64,000 bases of DNA from Paenibacillus paridis (lineage in GTDB: Bacteria > Bacillota > Bacilli > Paenibacillales > Paenibacillaceae): positions 244,108 to 308,107 of the forward strand of contig NZ_VCIX01000085.1 of assembly GCF_006345825.1 (NCBI RefSeq). Direction: 5' to 3'. Made by a program: the position numbers and the translations under genes. Under the pieces are notes generated by a model that saw only the letters and a program-made list of their open reading frames with translations, had not been told where the DNA came from and did not search any database. Below are positions 8,623 to 16,770 of the stretch, one piece after another (position 1 is the first letter of the stretch; every line of letters begins with the position of its first letter).

Positions 8623-9086
8623 TGCAAACCGCAATGGAAAATATTAAAGAGATGGTTGACGTCAATACGATTGTAGGCGATCCGGTTCAGACGCCGGACG
8701 GAAGCATTATTATGCCAATATCGAAGGTGGGCTTCGGCTTTGTAGCCGGGGGCAGCGACATACGGCTGGATGATGCCGACCATAAAAATGGAACGCAATC
8801 GGATGCGCATCATGCATCTGTATCCATGCCGTTCGGCGGAGGAAGCGGAGGCGGTGTATCGATTACGCCAATCGCGTTCCTTGTCGTTGGCACGCATGGC
8901 GTCAAGATCGTGCCTCTGGATAATCAAACCCATCTGCTGGAGCGGGTCATTGATTCGGCACCGCATGTGTTTGACAAGATCCAGTCGATGATGAAGCAAC
9001 CATCAAATGCTGGCACTTCATCCTATGTTGACACCCCGCAAACCGTGGTTAGCGAACGGATCGAAGCGAACGATCACCTCTTATGA
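8595..9086 (+). CDS. ytfJ: Sporulation protein YtfJ (GerW family)
   Basis: GerW-family spore protein; in Bacillus subtilis it is made in the forespore and affects germination through the superdormant/L-alanine response. The 163-residue protein starts MAEHPIQGLMQTAMENIKEM and contains the family pattern VDVNTIVGDPV, the KVGFGFVAGGSD stretch and a glycine-rich FGGGSGGGVSI loop. ATG 8595 has AAAGGAGG at 8577-8584 and lies within the DUF2953 gene, so the two are coupled. A strong terminator follows at 9090. A longer open frame upstream is a shadow of the neighbouring gene. Confidence 0.9.
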   Translation: MAEHPIQGLMQTAMENIKEMVDVNTIVGDPVQTPDGSIIMPISKVGFGFVAGGSDIRLDDADHKNGTQSDAHHASVSMPFGGGSGGGVSITPIAFLVVGTHGVKIVPLDNQTHLLERVIDSAPHVFDKIQSMMKQPSNAGTSSYVDTPQTVVSERIEANDHLL

Positions 9087-9089
9087 CAG

Positions 9090-9112
9090 AACTGCCCGAG
9101 AGGGCAGTTTTT
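9090..9112 (+). terminator. Intrinsic terminator after ytfJ
   Basis: AACTGCCC (9090-9097) pairs with GGGCAGTT (9102-9109) around a GAGA loop, then TTTTTCATTTTT. It ends the transcript four bases after the ytfJ stop. Confidence 0.9.
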
Positions 9113-9212
9113 CATTTTTAATTGGCTGTTTTCGTCTAGAGCGGCAAGTACAAGCATATACTGAAATATAAAATCAGAAGCATTTTCTACTAACGCTTGG
9201 AGAGGGGCTAGA

Positions 9213-10415
9213 TTGGACATGTATTATATCAAGGTAAAGCGAATTCTGCTATTGGGCTTGATGACCGTCGTATTAGCGGGAACTAGCCGTTTGCCAGCAG
9301 CATACGCTAAGCCGTCTACTTTGTTTACGAACGCCAAAGCCTCAGCGCTAATTGATGTTGAATCAGGCAGAATTTTGCATAGCAGCAATGGGGATACGCC
9401 GATGAGAATAGCCAGCTTAACTAAGATCATGACAGCTATCGTAGCAATTGAGCACGGGAAGCTGACGGATATGGTAAAAACGAGCAAGCGGGCCGTCGGC
9501 AAAGAAGGCTCATCTATTTATCTGCAGCTCAATGAGGAAATGAGCCTCCTGAATATGCTTTACGGGCTGATGCTGCGATCAGGCAATGACGCGGCAACAG
9601 CTATCGCAGAACATGTAGGCGGCACAGAAGAGGGATTTGTCCATCTGATGAATGAGAAGGCAACCTTCATAGGCTTAACCCATTCTCAATTTAAAAATCC
9701 GCATGGCCTTGATGAGGAAGGGCATTTCTCCTCAGCCAATGATTTGGCCAAGCTAACCGCCTATGCGTTAAAAAATGATGTGTTCGCCCAAATCGTGAGC
9801 ACGAAAATCAAAAAAGTGCCTAATCCCCACGAGAACTGGGAATACAGTTATACGAATAAAAATAAAATGCTCACGATGTATGAAGGTGCGGATGGCGTGA
9901 AAACCGGATATACGAAAAAATCACTTCGATGTCTGGTGAGCTCTGCTACAAGGCAAAATCAACAGCTTGCAGCAGTAACCATCAACGATAGCGATGATTG
10001 GGCCGACCATCGCAAGATGCTGGACTGGGGCTTCGGAAATTATCCTTTGCAGGAAATAGCAGCTAAAGGACAAGCAGTTTCTGGATATCCGTATGTCGCA
10101 GGCCAGTCCTTCAAATACCCGATAGCTGAAGAGGAAACTGGGATGATTCAGTCTCGCTTGGTTTTGAATGACGCGGCATCGACTCGTTATTTGCTAGGCG
10201 AGCGAGGAATGTTGGAATGGTACATGAACCAAGCCAAAATAGGAGCTGTCCCACTTTATGATAGCGGAAGCAGCAGATTGCAGCTATCAACAACCTCAAG
10301 ACAAACGATGCAGACATTAGCTGATTTTAGAAAGGCTTCTGGGCAAGGAGGCAATGGTCATAAAGTACTCTTTCACTCCATTGCCAAAGTGGTAAACGCA
10401 CTATTCGAGCATTAG
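9213..10415 (+). CDS. dacB: Sporulation D-alanyl-D-alanine carboxypeptidase DacB
   Basis: Penicillin-binding protein of peptidase family S11 that trims the terminal D-Ala of peptidoglycan side chains and lowers cortex cross-linking. The 400-residue protein has an N-terminal signal sequence (about residues 9-32), then S68-L-T-K71, S123-G-N125 and K230-T-G232, the three active-site motifs in correct order, and an extended C-terminal region after about 270. TTG 9213 has GGAGAGGGG 6 nt upstream; ATG 9219 is possible. spmA and spmB follow, the same trio as in Bacillus, which favours the sporulation-specific enzyme over a vegetative DacA. Confidence 0.9.
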   Translation: MDMYYIKVKRILLLGLMTVVLAGTSRLPAAYAKPSTLFTNAKASALIDVESGRILHSSNGDTPMRIASLTKIMTAIVAIEHGKLTDMVKTSKRAVGKEGSSIYLQLNEEMSLLNMLYGLMLRSGNDAATAIAEHVGGTEEGFVHLMNEKATFIGLTHSQFKNPHGLDEEGHFSSANDLAKLTAYALKNDVFAQIVSTKIKKVPNPHENWEYSYTNKNKMLTMYEGADGVKTGYTKKSLRCLVSSATRQNQQLAAVTINDSDDWADHRKMLDWGFGNYPLQEIAAKGQAVSGYPYVAGQSFKYPIAEEETGMIQSRLVLNDAASTRYLLGERGMLEWYMNQAKIGAVPLYDSGSSRLQLSTTSRQTMQTLADFRKASGQGGNGHKVLFHSIAKVVNALFEH

Positions 10416-10485
10416 TATGGCTGTTAAGCGCGGGAGACGCTGATCAGTTGTTAGAGTTAGGTGCATAGATGGGGAGGCGTGCAGC

Positions 10486-11145
10486 ATGGTCAATTGGATT
10501 TGGTTGTTTTTTATCGTAGCTAGCGTTGTAGTAGCTGCGATAACTGGAAAAATGGATGCAGTGACGCAAGCCGCCTTTGATGGAGCAAAATCAGGCGTCA
10601 CTGTTAGCTTTGGCTTAATCAGCATCATGGTCTTTTGGCTTGGGATGATGCGAATTGCGGAGGACGCAGGGTTATTGCAGAAGCTTGCCCGCATGCTGGG
10701 CCCAATCGTGCGCAAGCTCTTTCCCGATGTTCCCCGCAATCATCCAGCCATTGGCTACATAATGAGCAATTTGAGCGCAAATCTGTTCGGACTTGGTAAT
10801 GCCGCGACACCGATGGGAATAAAGGCGATGCAGGAGCTGCAAAAGCTCAATCCGGATCCGGCTACGGCTACGCCAGCAATGTGTACGCTATTAGCTTTGA
10901 ATACGTCCAGCATTACAATCATACCGACGACGCTTATCGCTATCCGAATGAATTATGGCTCAGCAAACCCTGCTGAAATTATTGGCACGACGCTTGCCGC
11001 CACCTTTATTGCGACTGGCGCGGCCATCCTTGCCGATCAATGGTACAGACGTAAGTCACCGCCTCCGAACTTTACGAACTTACCTTCAAAGCAGTCCGCA
11101 ATCAAGGCGGCTACACCAGCAGCCGGAGGTGAGCCGGTTGTATAA
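10486..11145 (+). CDS. spmA: Spore maturation protein SpmA
   Basis: Membrane protein needed for spore core dehydration together with SpmB. The 219-residue product has several hydrophobic segments and the nucleoside-recognition (Gate) domain pattern, seen in GVTVSFGLISIMVFWLG near residues 30-46 and in NLSANLFGLGNAATPMGIKA near 96-115. The start follows a GGGGAGG ribosome site. The stop overlaps the spmB start by 8 nt. The C-terminal 25 residues are hydrophilic and variable. Transport substrate is unknown in the family. Confidence 0.93.
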   Translation: MVNWIWLFFIVASVVVAAITGKMDAVTQAAFDGAKSGVTVSFGLISIMVFWLGMMRIAEDAGLLQKLARMLGPIVRKLFPDVPRNHPAIGYIMSNLSANLFGLGNAATPMGIKAMQELQKLNPDPATATPAMCTLLALNTSSITIIPTTLIAIRMNYGSANPAEIIGTTLAATFIATGAAILADQWYRRKSPPPNFTNLPSKQSAIKAATPAAGGEPVV

Positions 11146-11674
11146 TCTTTTTACTAGCCTGTCCGCATGGATGATTCCAGCAATTATTGTCTTTATTCCT
11201 CTTTATGCGGCATTAAGGCGGAAGGTTCCTGTTTATGAAACCTTTGTCGAGGGCGCCAAAGATGGTTTTGGAACGGCCATTAATATTATTCCTCATTTGG
11301 TTGGAATGATGGTTGCAATCAGCATGTTCCGCTCCTCTGGCGCTTTGGAGCTAATGCTATCCGCAGTGCGACCGCTATTTGACTGGGCGGGAATACCGAG
11401 CGAGGTACTTCCGCTTGGTATTTTGCGCCCGTTAACAGGTGCGGGCTCATTAGCTTTTACGACCGATTTGATTCAAACGTATGGGCCGGATTCCATGATC
11501 GGAAGAATTGCTTCAACTATCCAAGGCAGTACAGATACGACTTTATATGTATTAACGGTTTATTTCGGGGCAATTGGCATACGAAGGACTCGATATGCTT
11601 TAAAAGTAGGTTTATTCTCAGATACAGTTGGTTTTTTAGCGGCTATTTTCATTTGCTTATACATATTCGGGTAG
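11138..11674 (+). CDS. spmB: Spore maturation protein SpmB
   Basis: Partner of SpmA in spore maturation. The 178-residue integral membrane protein shows Gate-domain features: YETFVEGAKDGFGTAINIIP near residues 34-53, LRPLTGAGSLAF near 103-114 and STIQGSTDTTLYVLTVYFG near 132-150. TTG 11138 is chosen because GGAGGTGA at 11125-11132 lies 5 nt upstream and homology starts there; it overlaps spmA by 8 nt, typical of coupled translation. A longer upstream frame is an artefact. Confidence 0.93.
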   Translation: MYNLFTSLSAWMIPAIIVFIPLYAALRRKVPVYETFVEGAKDGFGTAINIIPHLVGMMVAISMFRSSGALELMLSAVRPLFDWAGIPSEVLPLGILRPLTGAGSLAFTTDLIQTYGPDSMIGRIASTIQGSTDTTLYVLTVYFGAIGIRRTRYALKVGLFSDTVGFLAAIFICLYIFG

Positions 11675-11728
11675 TGAAGCTTGTACTTTGTTCTCCATAT
11701 CGTTATGATGGAGATTGAGGTGAAAGCA

Positions 11729-12475
11729 TTGGAACGTTTACAGAAAATATTAGCCGCAGCGGGAGTAGCCTCCCGTCGCAAATGTGAAGAAATGATTTTG
11801 GCAGGCATAGTGGAGGTTAACGGAGAGAAGGTTACGACGCTTGGAGTCAAGGCAGATCCGGCAGTGGATACCATTACCGTTAACGGCAGAGCCATTAGGA
11901 GCGAGAAGAAGCTCTATCTTATGCTTAACAAATCCAAAGGCGTCATTACAAGCGCCAAGGATCCGCAGGGCCGTAAAGTGGTCTCGGATTTTTTGCCAGG
12001 CATTAAGGAAAGAGTTTATCCGGTCGGTCGATTGGATTATGATACGGAAGGTCTTCTGCTCCTAACGAATGATGGCGAATTCGCCAATTTGTTAACGCAT
12101 CCAAGTCATCACGTACCGAAAACCTATCGCGCAACGGTCAAAGGGGTTCCTCACGGCACCGCGCTTGAGAAGTTGGAGAAGGGAATTAAGCTCGAGGACG
12201 GTATGACTGCTCCTGCGGTGCTTGAGTATCACGATGTGGATACGGACGGGAATGAAGCAACGATTACGATTACGATTTTTGAAGGCCGGAATCGGCAGGT
12301 TAGGCGTATGTTTGAAGCAATTGGACATAAGGTAACTCGTCTGAAGAGAATTCGATTTGGTGAACTTGGTCTTGAGAATCTGGGCAGAGGCAAGTATCGC
12401 CATTTGACGCCGCAGGAAATCAAAGAACTGCTTGATATTGCGAATAGCAAGACACATAAAGTTCATAAAAAGTAA
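11729..12475 (+). CDS. rluB: Ribosomal large subunit pseudouridine synthase B
   Basis: Converts a uridine in 23S rRNA to pseudouridine (position 2605 in the E. coli enzyme). The 248-residue protein has an N-terminal S4 RNA-binding domain (LQKILAAAGVASRRKCEEMI, residues 4-23), the catalytic loop VGRLDYDTEGLLLLTNDGE with its aspartate near residue 100, and the GRNRQVRRMFEAIGH motif of the RsuA family. TTG 11729 is chosen because GAGGTGA ends 5 nt upstream and the S4 domain begins at once; an ATG and a TTG further upstream lack support. A terminator follows directly. Confidence 0.92.
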   Translation: MERLQKILAAAGVASRRKCEEMILAGIVEVNGEKVTTLGVKADPAVDTITVNGRAIRSEKKLYLMLNKSKGVITSAKDPQGRKVVSDFLPGIKERVYPVGRLDYDTEGLLLLTNDGEFANLLTHPSHHVPKTYRATVKGVPHGTALEKLEKGIKLEDGMTAPAVLEYHDVDTDGNEATITITIFEGRNRQVRRMFEAIGHKVTRLKRIRFGELGLENLGRGKYRHLTPQEIKELLDIANSKTHKVHKK

Positions 12476-12507
12476 TCGACGGCGGCAGTTATTGCCGTCG
12501 ACTTTTC
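12476..12507 (+). terminator. Intrinsic terminator after rluB
   Basis: TCGACGGC (12476-12483) pairs with GCCGTCGA (12494-12501), followed by CTTTTCG. TATAAT at 12510-12515 just downstream may be the -10 of the res operon, though no good -35 is visible. Confidence 0.8.
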
Positions 12508-12563
12508 GTTATAATGATAGTATTCGAGAGCTCTGCATAGAGAAGCTGGTGGTGAATTTAATT

Positions 12564-13094
12564 ATGGGAAAATCACGCAAGACGGTACAAATTTGTATCC
12601 TAATTGCCGTCTTGATCATAGGTGGATATGCGATAGGGTCTACCTTGTTTGCTGCGGAAGACAAAGGTCCTCTCAAAGAGGGCAGCATCCCTCCCGAATT
12701 CGAGCTCGTTGATCTGGAAGGGAATAAGCAAAAGCTGTCTGACTATGAAGGCAAGGCCGTCGTCGTCAACTTTTGGGGAACTTTCTGTCCGCCATGTGTG
12801 AAGGAAATGCCGGAGTTCGAAAGGCAATATGCAAAATGGAAGGATCAGGGCCTTGTAATTCTCGCTATTAATTTAAGCGAGGATACGTTAACCGTGAACA
12901 ACTTTGTTCGCCGCTTTGATTTGAATTATCCGATTTTGCGCGATGTTAATCGTAAAACGGAACGAAGCTATGGGCTGAAATCATACCCAACTACTTTTTT
13001 CATCAAGCCGGATGGCTCGATTATGGAAATTAAAGTAGGCGGCATGACGGAAGTGGATATTGATGAACGGATTGAACGGCTTCTTCAGCTGTAG
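12564..13094 (+). CDS. resA: Thiol-disulfide oxidoreductase ResA
   Basis: Membrane-anchored thioredoxin-like protein on the outer face of the membrane that reduces the haem-binding cysteines of apocytochrome c. The 176-residue protein has an N-terminal anchor (about residues 10-30) and a thioredoxin fold with the C75-P-P-C78 active site in FWGTFCPPC, and a cis-proline in SYPTTFFI. Length and charge distribution match ResA. ATG 12564 has GGTGGTGA 9 nt upstream. First gene of resABCDE, with resB starting 12 nt after its stop. Confidence 0.94.
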   Translation: MGKSRKTVQICILIAVLIIGGYAIGSTLFAAEDKGPLKEGSIPPEFELVDLEGNKQKLSDYEGKAVVVNFWGTFCPPCVKEMPEFERQYAKWKDQGLVILAINLSEDTLTVNNFVRRFDLNYPILRDVNRKTERSYGLKSYPTTFFIKPDGSIMEIKVGGMTEVDIDERIERLLQL

Positions 13095-13105
13095 GAGGTT
13101 TTACT

Positions 13106-14770
13106 GTGTTAGTGGTTGAAAACACAAAATGCGAGTGCGGCCATCAAAATGCGGTCGGCACCGTACTTTGCGAGAGCTGCGGCAAGCCGCTCGAAAACAA
13201 TGATATTTCGGATCTCCCTCTGGAGATGCGTTACGACGGGGTAGCCCGCCGTTCGCAAAAAAGCAATCCGAGCTATATCGATAAGATTTGGAACTTTTTC
13301 TCATCCGTTAAGATCGCTATTTATTTGATTGTGATCACGTTTCTGACGGCTATGCTGGGGACGATTTACCCGCAAGAGAACACCTTTATCAACAATTTCG
13401 ACCCATCGGTTTATTACGAAGAGACGTATGGGCTGCCAGGCAAGCTTTATTATTTGTTCGGTTTGTCGCATACGTATGAATCCTGGTGGTTCATTGGGTT
13501 GCTCGTCATGATCGGCACATCGCTTGTTATTTGCAGTTTGGACCGAGTATTGCCTTTGTATCGGGCGCTTAGCAAACAGCAAATTCGCAAGCATTTGCAG
13601 TTTATACACCGCCAAAAAACGGTGTACAAGCAAACGATCGACGGGGATGAAGAGAAATGGGTGGAGCAGTTCGGGGCTCAGTTGAAGAAAAAGGGCTATC
13701 GGATTCATCGCGACGGTTCAGCGCTGCTTGCCGAGAAAAACCGATTCAGCCGCTGGGGACCTTATATTAATCATATCGGTCTCATTTTGTTTCTGCTGGC
13801 TATTCTGGCAAGAAGCATTCCAAGCTGGCAAATGGACAGCTACATAACGATTCCTGACGGCGACACCGTGCAAATCGCCAATACGAATTATTTTGTGAAA
13901 AACGAAAAATTCACCGTGGAGTTTTATACGGATGAGGAGCTGCCGGACAAGCTGAAAGGAACGGCACGAGCCAAGTTGTTCGAAACGAAGGCGGTGCTGT
14001 ATGAATGCGAGAGCAGCTGCAATGACCAATCACAGCAGCCTGTTCTTAAAGAAGTGAAAAGACATGATATCATCGTCAATGAACCTCTGAAGTACAAAGG
14101 CTTGAAGCTTTACCAATTTGACTTTGATACGACGCCGAGGCTAAATGCGGTTCATCCGATTCTTATCAATAAGCAAACAGGTGAGAAATACGGACCGTTT
14201 GATCTGCCGATGAAGGATTCGGCACTCCAGCATAAGCTTGGGCCGTATACGCTAGACCTATACGCGAATTACATGGAATTCGCCATTGGAGACAACGGCG
14301 AGCCAACGACATTGTCGCGTGAACCGAATGCGCCTGCATTTGTCTTCACCGTGAAGGGTCCTGGATTAGATCCGGATGGCGAGCCTTACATGTATTTCCC
14401 GATGCAAAAGGATAAGGTGAAATTTTCACAAGATGCGATTAACCATGCAATAGCGGATAAAATTGAAATTCGAGTTGACGGGATGGAAAACGTAGATTTT
14501 TCAGAAGCATCAACCTATTTGAACGTCCGGATGGATAAAGCGCTGCCTTATGTTTGGATCGGTGCATTTTTCTCCATGATCGGCCTACTGATGGGTTCCT
14601 ATTGGCAGCACCGCCGCATTTGGCTGCGGGTTGACGAGGGACAACTTTCATTAGGCGCTCATACAAACAAAAACTGGTACGGTATGCGCTCGGATGTTGC
14701 GGGAGCGCTTCAAAAAATAGGGATAACCGTAGATCCGAAGTCGCTTGATAACGGAGGGAACAACGCGTGA
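13106..14770 (+). CDS. resB: Cytochrome c biogenesis protein ResB
   Basis: Component of the system II cytochrome c maturation complex; with ResC it exports haem and ligates it to apocytochromes. The 554-residue protein starts with a small zinc-ribbon (C9-x-C11 ... C22-x2-C25), followed by membrane segments near residues 68-85, 130-147 and 222-240, a large extracytoplasmic domain, and a last membrane segment near 480-500 before a short cytoplasmic tail. GTG 13106 has AGGAGG 7 nt upstream. The stop overlaps the resC start. Confidence 0.93.
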   Translation: MLVVENTKCECGHQNAVGTVLCESCGKPLENNDISDLPLEMRYDGVARRSQKSNPSYIDKIWNFFSSVKIAIYLIVITFLTAMLGTIYPQENTFINNFDPSVYYEETYGLPGKLYYLFGLSHTYESWWFIGLLVMIGTSLVICSLDRVLPLYRALSKQQIRKHLQFIHRQKTVYKQTIDGDEEKWVEQFGAQLKKKGYRIHRDGSALLAEKNRFSRWGPYINHIGLILFLLAILARSIPSWQMDSYITIPDGDTVQIANTNYFVKNEKFTVEFYTDEELPDKLKGTARAKLFETKAVLYECESSCNDQSQQPVLKEVKRHDIIVNEPLKYKGLKLYQFDFDTTPRLNAVHPILINKQTGEKYGPFDLPMKDSALQHKLGPYTLDLYANYMEFAIGDNGEPTTLSREPNAPAFVFTVKGPGLDPDGEPYMYFPMQKDKVKFSQDAINHAIADKIEIRVDGMENVDFSEASTYLNVRMDKALPYVWIGAFFSMIGLLMGSYWQHRRIWLRVDEGQLSLGAHTNKNWYGMRSDVAGALQKIGITVDPKSLDNGGNNA

Positions 14771-16026
14771 GTTTAGTTGATTTTAGCAGCGACGCCTTTA
14801 TAGTCGCATTTTTTCTTTATTGTTTTGCCTTTATGTTTTATGTGATTGCGATTGCGGGCAAGAAATGGAGCAACCGTGATCCCATCCAGCATGAGAAGCG
14901 CTGGGGAAGGATCGCCTTCATTACGTCCAGCTTGGGGCTTGCGTCCCATTTGACCTTCTTCTTTACACGCTGGGCGGGAAGCGGACAAATTCCTACCAGC
15001 AACATGTATGAGTTTATGACTTTTCTTGGCATGTCGATCATGATTGCATTTACGATTGTATATGCCATTTACAGAAAAGCGTTGCTTGGCATGTTCTCCT
15101 TGCCGCTGACCGTTATTATCGTTGCTTATGCCTCTGTGTTTCCGCAAGAGGTCCAGCCATTAATACCGGCTCTCAATAACTACTGGCTGAAGGTGCATGT
15201 GACGACAGCTGCGCTTGGCGAAGCTTTCTTCGCGGTCGGTTTTGCGGCAGGCTTAATGTATTTGCTGCGGGTCGTCGATTTCAAAGGGAAAACAAAAGAA
15301 GCGAAGAGATCCCAGTTCTGGGTCGAATTCTCTTTATATTCCATCATTTTGATTGTAGGTTTTATCGTGGCCGTATTTGCATTCCGCGGTATGGGGTATG
15401 AGGCGGAATTCGTACAGCAAAAATCAGTCATCGATGCGAAGGGAATCGAGACGACGACAGAGGAGACGGTGTATTACACGCTGCCGCCTATCGTTAAGCC
15501 TTACAACAGCGACACCGTTAAGTTTGATTCCTTCCTTGGGATGAGCGAGCCGATCTTTGAAGCTCCTTACTGGATGAACGGTGCGAATTCCGGACGCAAG
15601 CTGAATACGGTAGTTTGGTCCGTTATTGCAGGAACCCTGTTATATGGATTGCTTCGCCTAGTGTTCCGTAAGCCTCTTGGCGCTGTCATCCATCCGGTTA
15701 TGGAAGGCGTTGACGCGGAAGATTTGGATGAAATCAGCTATCGCGCGATCGCCATTGGATTCCCGATCTTTACGCTTGGGGCCTTAATCTTTGCTATGAT
15801 CTGGGCGAATATCGCCTGGGGCCGCTTCTGGGGTTGGGACCCGAAAGAAGTATGGGCGCTTATCACTTGGCTTTATTACAGTGCCTATTTGCATTTCCGC
15901 TTATCGCGCGGCTGGCAAGGGCATCGCTCGGCTTGGCTTGCGGTCATTGGTTTTGTCGTTGTATTGTTTACGCTGGTAGGGGTTAACCTTGTTATTGCGG
16001 GCTTACATTCCTACTCAGGCGTTTAG
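14767..16026 (+). CDS. resC: Cytochrome c biogenesis protein ResC (CcsA/CcsB type)
   Basis: Polytopic haem handling protein forming the system II complex with ResB. The 419-residue protein has many membrane segments and the tryptophan-rich WWD motif, visible as WGRFWGWDPKEVWALITWL, that presents haem outside the membrane. Histidines flanking it (for example SHLTFF and HFRLSRGWQGHR) fit the family's haem ligands. GTG 14767 overlaps the resB stop, with GGAGGGA upstream, so translation is coupled. resD follows after 27 nt. Confidence 0.94.
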   Translation: MSLVDFSSDAFIVAFFLYCFAFMFYVIAIAGKKWSNRDPIQHEKRWGRIAFITSSLGLASHLTFFFTRWAGSGQIPTSNMYEFMTFLGMSIMIAFTIVYAIYRKALLGMFSLPLTVIIVAYASVFPQEVQPLIPALNNYWLKVHVTTAALGEAFFAVGFAAGLMYLLRVVDFKGKTKEAKRSQFWVEFSLYSIILIVGFIVAVFAFRGMGYEAEFVQQKSVIDAKGIETTTEETVYYTLPPIVKPYNSDTVKFDSFLGMSEPIFEAPYWMNGANSGRKLNTVVWSVIAGTLLYGLLRLVFRKPLGAVIHPVMEGVDAEDLDEISYRAIAIGFPIFTLGALIFAMIWANIAWGRFWGWDPKEVWALITWLYYSAYLHFRLSRGWQGHRSAWLAVIGFVVVLFTLVGVNLVIAGLHSYSGV

Positions 16027-16053
16027 TCTATGATTCGAGAGGAGTAATACGCT

Positions 16054-16770
16054 ATGTCTGATTATTCAAGCCGAATTTTGGTCGTAGATGATGAAGAACG
16101 GATTCGTCGCCTGCTCAAAATGTATTTAGAGAAGGAAGGCTACACGATCGACGAAGCGGAAGATGGCGAGACGGCGCTAAGATTGGCGTCTAACACGGAT
16201 TACGCGCTCATCTTGCTGGACGTGATGCTTCCTGGTATTGATGGCGTTGAGGTATGCTCACGCTTGCGTCAGGTCAAGGCTACTCCCGTCATTATGCTTA
16301 CGGCAAAAGGCGAGGAGATGAACCGAGTGCAAGGCTTTGAGGTTGGCGCTGATGATTACGTCGTTAAGCCTTTCAGCCCGCGCGAGGTCATCTATCGCGT
16401 GAAAGCCATATTGCGCCGGTCTTCGGCGACTGCGTTCCTGACGAAGGAAATCAATTCGAGCAATAACATCGTATTCCCTCACCTGGTGATCGAGCATGAC
16501 GCGCATCGTGTAACCGCGGGAGGACAGGAAGTTAGCTTAACTCCTAAGGAGTATGAGCTGCTTCATTATTTGGCTGTGTCGCCGGATAAGGTGTTTTCCC
16601 GTGAGGAACTGCTTAAGGACGTTTGGAACTATGAGTTTTTTGGCGATTTACGAACGGTAGATACTCATGTGAAACGGCTTCGTGAGAAGCTGAACAAAGT
16701 ATCTCCGGATGCAGCGTCGATGATTACAACAGTATGGGGCGTCGGCTACAAGCTTGAGGTGCCTAAGTAA
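16054..16770 (+). CDS. resD: Response regulator ResD
   Basis: OmpR/PhoB-type DNA-binding regulator of aerobic and anaerobic respiration in Bacillus. The 238-residue protein has a receiver domain with acidic pocket VDDEE (11-15), phosphorylation site D56 in LLDVMLPG and the conserved lysine in VVKPFSP, then a winged-helix effector domain (about 135-236) with LTPKEYELLHYL and RTVDTHVKRLREKL. RBS GAGAGGAG. The stop codon touches the start of the histidine kinase gene. Position after resABC makes ResD the best name. Confidence 0.93.
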   Translation: MSDYSSRILVVDDEERIRRLLKMYLEKEGYTIDEAEDGETALRLASNTDYALILLDVMLPGIDGVEVCSRLRQVKATPVIMLTAKGEEMNRVQGFEVGADDYVVKPFSPREVIYRVKAILRRSSATAFLTKEINSSNNIVFPHLVIEHDAHRVTAGGQEVSLTPKEYELLHYLAVSPDKVFSREELLKDVWNYEFFGDLRTVDTHVKRLREKLNKVSPDAASMITTVWGVGYKLEVPK